Source: an uncultured Eubacteriales bacterium | GTDB lineage: Bacteria; Bacillota; Clostridia; Oscillospirales; Acutalibacteraceae | Length of the DNA: 64,000 nt | NCBI GenBank assembly: GCA_934486895.1 | Contig: CAKSQZ010000006.1 | Coordinates: 1 to 64,000 of the forward strand | Direction of reading: 5' to 3' | Program-made: the position numbers and the translations under genes | Notes under the pieces: generated by a model | What the model saw: only the letters and a program-made list of their open reading frames with translations | Database searches by the model: none | Told to the model about the DNA's origin: nothing | In this document: piece after piece, positions 58,843-64,000 of the stretch | Numbering within the stretch: position 1 is the stretch's first letter | Layout of the letters: every line of letters begins with the position of its first letter

Positions 58843-58882
58843 AAAATGATGGGCAGTCATACGACTGCTCATCATTTTTTGC
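58841..58882. terminator. Shared bidirectional terminator of ribU and the recombinase gene
   Basis: A long stem (58841-58858 with 58863-58880, one G-U pair) with a 4-nt loop, A-rich on the left and T-rich on the right. The recombinase stop codon (58872-58874) is inside the right arm, and the ribU stop is at the left edge. Confidence 0.9.
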
Positions 58883-59840
58883 TTTGAACATTTGCGAGCG
58901 GATTTGAATCTACTGCGTGACGGATCTGCTCATTTGACAAGTGCGTGTAGATCTCGGTCGTTCCGAGGTTTTCATGGCCGAGGATCTCCTGCAGGATACG
59001 AATATCGACATGACCGTAGCTATGCATAAGCGTCGCAGCGGTGTGGCGCAGTTTGTGCACAGAAAGTCCCATGCCGCCGAGATCGGACTGTTTGAAAAGA
59101 TCGGTCACGAGCTGCTCGACCATACGTCTGCCGATCCTTGTTCCGAGGCGGCTTATGAACAGTGCTTTTTCCTTTGGATCCTTCGGTTTTCTTACCTTGA
59201 GATATTCTTCGATTGCCGAAACGCAAGCGTCATTCAGATAGATCTGACGCTGTTTGTTGCCCTTACCTGTGACGACGACTATACGATCGGTGAAATTTAT
59301 ATCTCTAACATTCAGTGAGCAAAGCTCGCTGAGCCGCAGCCCGCAGTTTAAAAACAAGGTGACTATTGCATAATTTCGCTCCTTAAAATCGCCGCTGACA
59401 TTATCGAGCACTCTTTTGCTTTGGTCGAGCGTCAGATATTTCGGAAGCGTCTTTGCGATTTTCGGGGGATCGAGCTCCTCGAGCGGGCTTTTATCTATCT
59501 TGTGCGCCCGCATTGCAAGATAGCGGTAATACTGCTTGATCGAAGTCGTCTTGCGAGCCTGGGTCTTAGCATTGTTACCGCGCTCGTTTTTACAATAGAC
59601 CATATAGCTGTAAGCGTCGGTCAAAGTGACCGACTTTACTTCATTTAAAGAAAGGTCGCTTATATCGCAGCTATCAATATCGTCCTTTGCGATCCTGCCT
59701 TTTATATATCTGATATATCTGAAAAAAGAGCGCAGATCGCGATAATAGACTTCAGCTGTTGCGGGGGATTTGCCCTTGATGGTTTCGATATAGACCATAT
59801 ATTCGCGGATTATTTCCGGCATACCGTCGTATTTCAGCAT
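58872..59840 (-). CDS. Xer-like tyrosine recombinase
   Basis: 322 aa. An N-terminal SAM-like core-binding domain (about 5-110) precedes the catalytic domain with R169, K193, H262, R265, H289 and Tyr298 (TEIYTHL). This is the complete tyrosine recombinase set of XerC/XerD. It may resolve chromosome dimers at dif. No other mobile-element gene or att-like repeat is visible, so a housekeeping Xer is the more likely reading, but an integrase cannot be ruled out. GAGGAGG precedes the ATG. Confidence 0.88.
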   Translation of the reverse strand: MLKYDGMPEIIREYMVYIETIKGKSPATAEVYYRDLRSFFRYIRYIKGRIAKDDIDSCDISDLSLNEVKSVTLTDAYSYMVYCKNERGNNAKTQARKTTSIKQYYRYLAMRAHKIDKSPLEELDPPKIAKTLPKYLTLDQSKRVLDNVSGDFKERNYAIVTLFLNCGLRLSELCSLNVRDINFTDRIVVVTGKGNKQRQIYLNDACVSAIEEYLKVRKPKDPKEKALFISRLGTRIGRRMVEQLVTDLFKQSDLGGMGLSVHKLRHTAATLMHSYGHVDIRILQEILGHENLGTTEIYTHLSNEQIRHAVDSNPLANVQSKK

Positions 59841-59867
59841 ATCTGCCCTCCTCTTTTGTTTTTGTTT

Positions 59868-59896
59868 ATTTTAGCATAAAACAGCCCACAATGCAA
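59868..59896 (-). promoter_or_regulatory. Promoter of the recombinase gene
   Basis: On the minus strand TTGCAT (59891-59896), 17-nt gap, TAAAAT (59868-59873). Confidence 0.78.
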
Positions 59897-59913
59897 CAAA
59901 CAAAGAATTTGTC

Positions 59914-59942
59914 TTGCAATTATGCTTTGAATTTAGTATAAT
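59914..59942 (+). promoter_or_regulatory. Promoter of the site-2 protease-scpAB operon
   Basis: TTGCAA (59914-59919), 17-nt gap, TATAAT (59937-59942). It stands back to back with the recombinase promoter, 17 nt apart. Confidence 0.82.
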
Positions 59943-59974
59943 AAATCTATATACTTTTGGGAGACTTAAGTCTT

Positions 59975-60652
59975 ATGATAATGGATTTTATACAAGCGGT
60001 CAGACAGGGCGATCTTATGACTGTGCTCGGAACGCTTATCAGCTCGCTGATAGTTATTTTCGTGTGCTTTCCCGTTCATGAATCGGCTCACGGATTTGCC
60101 GCTTTAAAGCTCGGTGATCCCACGGCGAAGTTTGCGGGAAGAATAACGCTCAATCCGTTTAAGCACCTTGATCTCATCGGCTCAATACTGATCCTGGTGT
60201 GCGGTTTCGGTTATGCAAAACCGGTGCCTGTTAATATCTACAACTTCAAGAACCCGAAGAGGGATATGGCGCTGACTGCGCTTGCAGGCCCTGTTTCAAA
60301 CCTTTTGATGGCGGTAATTTTTGTTGCGCTTTTAAGGCTCACCGTTCTGCTTTATTCAGCCGTTGCGATACCTGCAATGGTAATTACGGTGCTTATCATG
60401 ATCTGTCAGTACGGCGCGATGATAAATATTTCGCTAGCCGTTTTCAATCTGATACCGCTGCCGCCGCTTGACGGCTCGCGCATACTCGGTCTTATTCTCG
60501 GCGATCGACTCTACTACAAGATAATGCAGTATGAACAGATCCTGCTTGTTGTGACGCTGGCGCTCGTTGCGCTCGGCTTTATGTCGGACACGATCAGCAA
60601 TGTGACATATGCTATCTACAATGCGCTTATAACGCTGTTTGGGCTGAACTGA
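59975..60652 (+). CDS. Site-2 protease family (M50) membrane protein
   Basis: 225 aa from the ATG at 59975; the next ATG two codons on is also possible. The zinc-binding HESAH in FPVHESAHGFAALKLGD and the second motif LPPLDGSRI (Asp ligand) mark a rhomboid-like intramembrane metalloprotease of the short YwhC-like type. Substrates are unknown. It comes first in the operon and overlaps scpA by one base (TGATG). Confidence 0.92.
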   Translation: MIMDFIQAVRQGDLMTVLGTLISSLIVIFVCFPVHESAHGFAALKLGDPTAKFAGRITLNPFKHLDLIGSILILVCGFGYAKPVPVNIYNFKNPKRDMALTALAGPVSNLLMAVIFVALLRLTVLLYSAVAIPAMVITVLIMICQYGAMINISLAVFNLIPLPPLDGSRILGLILGDRLYYKIMQYEQILLVVTLALVALGFMSDTISNVTYAIYNALITLFGLN

Positions 60653-61389
60653 TGGAAATAGCGGCTATTTCATTCAGGCTTGAGGACTTTGAAGGTCCTT
60701 TAGACCTGCTTTTACACCTTATTTCAAAAAACAAACTTAATATCAACGATATTTGCATAAACGAACTCGTGACACAGTATATGAACTTTATCGAGCGTTC
60801 GCAGAACGACGATATGGACATTAAAAGCGAGTTTTTGGAGATGGCGGCAAGACTTATTTATCTTAAATCGGTGTCGCTTCTGCCGAAGCACGATGAGGCG
60901 GACGAGCTTAAAGAGGGTTTGCAAGGCGAGCTTATCGAGTATCAGCTCTGCAAACACATGGCAAAGCTTTTATCCGAGCGAACGGACGGGTTTATGACTG
61001 TTGTGCGCGAGCCTGTTAAAGTGGATATTGACCGCACATACAAACGGACTCATCCTGCCGAAGTACTGATAAAATACTATGAGGATGCGGCAGGCAGAGG
61101 ACTCCGACGGCTGCCGCCCGATGTTCAGGCGTTTTCGGGAATTGTTGATAAAAAAATAGTTTCGGTGGCGTCGGGCATCGTTTTGGTGCTCAGAAAATTC
61201 AAAAGAAAGACCAAAATGCGGTTTTATGAATTGTTTTCCGGTGCAAAAGGCAGATCGGAGGTTGTTGCGACTTTTCTTGCGGTGCTTGAGCTGCTCAAGG
61301 AAAAGCGTATTTCAGCTGAGGAGAAAAACGGCGATCTTCTTATTGTGAAACTAAATGCAGGCGAGGTGGCTGAAAATGCAGACGAATGA
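60652..61389 (+). CDS. scpA: Segregation and condensation protein ScpA
   Basis: 245 aa kleisin that bridges the Smc heads. N-terminal FEGPLDLLLHLISKNKLNI and the C-terminal winged helix are clear. The ATG at 60653 is likely the real first codon, one base after the overlap. It overlaps scpB by 14 nt. Confidence 0.97.
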   Translation: MEIAAISFRLEDFEGPLDLLLHLISKNKLNINDICINELVTQYMNFIERSQNDDMDIKSEFLEMAARLIYLKSVSLLPKHDEADELKEGLQGELIEYQLCKHMAKLLSERTDGFMTVVREPVKVDIDRTYKRTHPAEVLIKYYEDAAGRGLRRLPPDVQAFSGIVDKKIVSVASGIVLVLRKFKRKTKMRFYELFSGAKGRSEVVATFLAVLELLKEKRISAEEKNGDLLIVKLNAGEVAENADE

Positions 61390-61963
61390 CAAATATCTTC
61401 TTGAGGCGCTGCTTTTTGCCGCCGGAGAACCGGTTTTGAAGAGCAGACTTGCCGCTCTTACAGAGCTGAGTGAAAGCGAAGTCGAAAAGCTGGCGCAGGA
61501 ACTTAAAGAAGAATACGATGAAAATATGCGCGGTTTTGCGCTGATCGAGCTTAACGGAAAATATCAGCTCTGCTCGAGGAAAGATTATTTTCAGAAGATC
61601 CGTGAAATGCTTGAGATAAAGAGAAACACTCCGCTCTCATCGGCGGCTTTTGAAGTGCTTGCGGTCATCGCCTACAATCAGCCTGTTACCAAAAGCTTTG
61701 TCGAGCAGGTGCGCGGAGTTGATTGCTCCGGAGTTATCTCCAGCCTTTACGATAAAGGGCTTATTGAAGAAAAAGGCAGACTTGAACTGCCGGGCAAGCC
61801 GCTGATCTACGGAACGACCGACACATTTTTGCGCTGTTTCGGCGTTAAAGATCTATCGGAGTTGCCGCCTCTGCCGCAAAAGCAGGAGAGCGCGGCGGAT
61901 CCGAGCGATGAAGGCGGCACAGATGCAGACGGGCAGGAAGCTGCAGACGAGGCGGTCAAATGA
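61376..61963 (+). CDS. scpB: Segregation and condensation protein ScpB
   Basis: 195 aa from the ATG at 61376 (GAGGTG upstream, inside scpA). Two winged-helix domains (LLEALLFAAGEPV; SAAFEVLAVIAYNQPVTK; RGVDCSGVISSLYDKG) and a short acidic tail. It completes the Smc-ScpA-ScpB condensin with Smc encoded at 28-32 kb. Confidence 0.97.
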   Translation: MQTNDKYLLEALLFAAGEPVLKSRLAALTELSESEVEKLAQELKEEYDENMRGFALIELNGKYQLCSRKDYFQKIREMLEIKRNTPLSSAAFEVLAVIAYNQPVTKSFVEQVRGVDCSGVISSLYDKGLIEEKGRLELPGKPLIYGTTDTFLRCFGVKDLSELPPLPQKQESAADPSDEGGTDADGQEAADEAVK

Positions 61964-62700
61964 TCGCGCTTTACATTATCGGCGGAATACTGCTTTTTAT
62001 CTTTTTGCTGCTTATAATGCCGCTTAAAATCAAGATAAGCTCCACCGATGAGTTTCGGGTGTTTTTATACTACGGCTTTTTGAAATTCGATCTTTTAAAA
62101 GAAAAGCCCGAAAAGAAGAAAAAACCGAAACACCTAAAGCAAAAATCAAAATCTCAAAAGCCTGAAAAGGAAAAGGAAGAGAAAAAAGGCTTACTTGGGC
62201 GGCTTTGCGATGAAAAAGGAATTATAGGCGCATTCGGGTATATAAGAGATGTTTATGTGCGGCCGATACTTTCCGAAATAGGCAAGCTCACACGAAAAGT
62301 CAGTATCAAGCCTCTTTATCTTAATATTGTTTTTTCAGGAGCGGGAAAGGACGCGGCGGCAGTCGCTCTTGACTACGGCAAATTCTGCGCGGCGTTTTAT
62401 CCCGCGCTCGGAATTGCGGAAAACCTGATAACTGTTAAAAAGCAGAAGATCAATATCGGCGTTGACTACACAATGCAAAAAAACGATATTCGCTTTTACC
62501 TTGTTTTACACACGCGGCTGCTTCATATCACGGCGAGCGACTTGCGGTTGCTGTTTAAAATCATAATAAAATCGGCAGGCGATAAGCCTGCCTTCGACGA
62601 AAGGAATGTATGCAAAAATGGGAGACAATATCAAAAACATAATGGAAACGACCATGGACAAGCTCAGAGCAATGACGACCGCCGACACAATAATAGGTGA
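61960..62700 (+). CDS. DUF2953 protein (YtfI-like)
   Basis: 246 aa as drawn. A membrane anchor at the N terminus (about 3-24), a Lys-rich stretch (about 45-75), then the DUF2953 region. The family lies beside ytfJ in spore formers; its function is unknown. The last about 28 codons read through into ytfJ and do not look like the family, see findings. It overlaps scpB by 4 nt. Confidence 0.8.
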   Translation: MIALYIIGGILLFIFLLLIMPLKIKISSTDEFRVFLYYGFLKFDLLKEKPEKKKKPKHLKQKSKSQKPEKEKEEKKGLLGRLCDEKGIIGAFGYIRDVYVRPILSEIGKLTRKVSIKPLYLNIVFSGAGKDAAAVALDYGKFCAAFYPALGIAENLITVKKQKINIGVDYTMQKNDIRFYLVLHTRLLHITASDLRLLFKIIIKSAGDKPAFDERNVCKNGRQYQKHNGNDHGQAQSNDDRRHNNR

Positions 62701-62998
62701 GCCTATTGATCTTGCTGAAAATGTCAGAGCAATTCCGATCTCTAAAGTATCCTACGGTTTTGCGAGCGGCGGCTCGGATATTCCGAACAAAGCTCAGCGC
62801 GCTGTTTTCGGCGGCGGCGGCGGAGCCGGTATGACTGTTACTCCGGTTGCATTTCTTGTGATAAACAACGGTAATGTCAGAATTATGCCTGTGAAAACAG
62901 AAGCGACAGCCGGTGAGAGCGTTATTACCATGATTCCCGATCTTATCGACAAGATCAAATCCGGATTTAAAAAGGACAAGGAAGAGGAAAACAATTAA
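62618..62998 (+). CDS. ytfJ: Spore protein YtfJ (GerW family)
   Basis: 126 aa from the ATG at 62618; an in-frame ATG at 62606 directly abuts AAAGGA, so 62618 is the more workable start though the gap is long. Family blocks: MTTADTIIGEPIDL, IPISKVSYGFASGGSD, a Gly-rich loop (FGGGGGAGMTVTP) and the Lys-rich tail. GerW is needed for normal spore germination in Bacillus. It overlaps DUF2953 by 83 nt. Confidence 0.9.
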   Translation: MGDNIKNIMETTMDKLRAMTTADTIIGEPIDLAENVRAIPISKVSYGFASGGSDIPNKAQRAVFGGGGGAGMTVTPVAFLVINNGNVRIMPVKTEATAGESVITMIPDLIDKIKSGFKKDKEEENN

Positions 62999-63012
62999 AT
63001 ATAACCAAAGCG

Positions 63013-63050
63013 CCTGCCGCATATATTTATTAGCGGCAGGTGATTTTTTT
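63013..63050 (+). terminator. Terminator after ytfJ, overlapping the next start
   Basis: An 8-bp GC-rich stem (63013-63020 with 63033-63040) with a 12-nt loop, followed by TGATTTTTTT. It also contains the ribosome site and spacer of the carboxypeptidase gene. Confidence 0.82.
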
Positions 63051-64000
63051 GCTTAAAAAAGCGTGTTGGCTATTCTGTGTTCTGATTTTGATATTCGGCT
63101 TTGCTTCGACAAACGCAAATGCTGTTTCGGCGCAGGCTTATGTATTATATTATCCGGCGGCAAAAGAAGTTTTATCTTCACAAAACGCCGAAACGCGGCT
63201 TTCCATGGCAAGCACGACAAAGATAATGACAGGGCTGATCATTTGCAGTCAGCCCGATCTTTCACGAGAGATCGAGGTCAAATCGTCCATGCTTCGGGTT
63301 GAGGGCACAAGCGCCGGACTATGCGCCGGCGACAGGATCTCGCTTTATGATCTGTGCTGCGGACTGATGCTTGAATCCGGAAACGACGCTGCAAACTGCG
63401 CGGCTTACGCTATCTCAGGATCGATCCCGAAGTTTGCCGCGCTGATGAATCAGACCGCGAAAAAGATCGGAATGAAAAATACAAACTTTGTTACACCGAG
63501 CGGGCTTGACGATGAGAAGCACTACACAACTGCGCTCGACATGGCTTATCTCGCGGCGGCGGCAATGAAAAATCCGACTTTCAAAGAGATAGTCGGCAAA
63601 AAAAGCCACCGTGCGACTTACAACGGCGGCGACACCCTCCGTACTTATTACAACCACAACCGCCTGCTTCGCTCGCTTGACGGGTGTATCGGGATCAAAA
63701 CGGGGTTCACGAAAAAGTCGGGGCGGTGCTTAGTCTCCGCCTGCGAAAGAAACGGTGCTATGCTCATAATTGTGACGCTGAATGCGCCGGACGATTGGAA
63801 CGATCACATCACCGCTTACAATTCGGCTTTCAGCGATATGAAAACGCTCAGAGCTGACAATGCCGATCTTGAATATGAAATTCCCGTTTACAGCGGCGAT
63901 AAGAGCAAGATCAAGGTGCGCAGCGAAGCTTTTGAATGCAGTGTTCCCAGTTCGAGCAAGGCAGAGCTCAGCGTTCGGATAAGGCTGCCTGCTTTTTTGT
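63049..64000 (+). CDS. D-alanyl-D-alanine carboxypeptidase (S11), truncated by window end
   Basis: 317 codons are visible, still open at the edge. From a TTG at 63049 the reading gives a signal peptide (LLKKACWLF with a hydrophobic stretch to about residue 28) and the penicillin-binding fold: SxxK at S55-K58 (STTK), SGN at 110-112 and KTG at 217-219. It trims the terminal D-Ala from peptidoglycan. A DacF-like role is likely because ytfJ and scpAB precede it. AGGTGA lies upstream, inside the terminator stem. Confidence 0.9.
   Translation, partial: MLKKACWLFCVLILIFGFASTNANAVSAQAYVLYYPAAKEVLSSQNAETRLSMASTTKIMTGLIICSQPDLSREIEVKSSMLRVEGTSAGLCAGDRISLYDLCCGLMLESGNDAANCAAYAISGSIPKFAALMNQTAKKIGMKNTNFVTPSGLDDEKHYTTALDMAYLAAAAMKNPTFKEIVGKKSHRATYNGGDTLRTYYNHNRLLRSLDGCIGIKTGFTKKSGRCLVSACERNGAMLIIVTLNAPDDWNDHITAYNSAFSDMKTLRADNADLEYEIPVYSGDKSKIKVRSEAFECSVPSSSKAELSVRIRLPAFL

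Noticed and set aside
58872..59840. Recombinase as integrase of a mobile element
   Set aside because: No att-like repeats, tRNA or phage genes are adjacent, and neighbours are housekeeping genes; a Xer role is simpler.
62506..63302. Several overlapping open frames near ytfJ and the carboxypeptidase start on both strands
   Set aside because: They are shadows; the ytfJ and D-Ala-D-Ala carboxypeptidase frames alone show conserved motifs.
1..64000. CRISPR arrays, insertion sequences, restriction-modification or toxin-antitoxin systems
   Set aside because: No regularly spaced repeats, transposase or defence gene signatures were seen in either strand.

Overview
The window looks like part of the chromosome of an anaerobic, spore-forming Clostridia, most likely an Oscillospiraceae/Ruminococcus-type gut or rumen bacterium. 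The pointers are: a dockerin-bearing GH9 cellulase with a poly-threonine linker (cellulosome style); sporulation regulators sigK and spoIIID and the spore gene ytfJ; NfnAB electron-bifurcating transhydrogenase beside an iron alcohol dehydrogenase; moderate GC; strong AGGAGG ribosome sites; and TTGACA-17-TATAAT promoters. Species cannot be fixed from sequence alone.

Positions 1-3.9 kb (minus strand): iron-dependent alcohol dehydrogenase, then nfnA-nfnB. 3.9-19.7 kb (minus): one continuous ribosomal superoperon (S10-spc-alpha): rpsJ, rplCDWB, rpsS, rplV, rpsC, rplP, rpmC, rpsQ, rplNXE, rpsZ, rpsH, rplFR, rpsE, rpmD, rplO, secY, adk, map, a KOW protein, infA, rpmJ, rpsMKD, rpoA, rplQ. It is driven by a consensus promoter and a roughly 300-nt untranslated leader. 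19.8-21.2 kb: a small unknown plus-strand gene, then rplJ-rplL behind an L10-type leader with an attenuator, detached from rplKA and rpoBC.

21.2-41.5 kb (minus) is housekeeping in tightly overlapping operons. First come rdgB-yhbY-nadD-yqeK-LCP-rsfS-leuS. Next, a block transcribed from dprA through topA, trmFO, plsX, rnc, a radical SAM gene and smc to ftsY. Then an rRNA/tRNA methyltransferase, and infC-rpmI-rplT with an L20-type leader and a non-AUG infC start.

41.5-50 kb is more mixed: a DUF1292 gene, 6S RNA, two tail-to-tail DNA-repair genes, an orphan solute-binding lipoprotein, a zinc-ribbon membrane protein, an HTH-like protein with an EamA transporter, a SWIM zinc-finger protein with a phage-like small protein next to tRNA-Gly(CCC), and sigK. 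50-55.6 kb (plus): CPBP protease, tadA, ychF, pyrC, pyrF, an unknown gene and spoIIID. 55.6-58.9 kb: the dockerin-GH9 cellulase (minus), then an FMN riboswitch controlling the riboflavin transporter ribU. 58.9-64 kb: a Xer-type recombinase diverging from a site-2 protease-scpA-scpB-DUF2953-ytfJ operon, ending in a truncated D-Ala-D-Ala carboxypeptidase that runs off the edge.

I found no CRISPR array, insertion sequence, intact prophage or defence island. The parts most worth a second look are regulatory (non-AUG starts, attenuators, a terminator that overlaps a start codon), the poorly characterised 47.6-48.9 kb gene pair beside a tRNA, and the cellulosomal enzyme's repeat-built linker.
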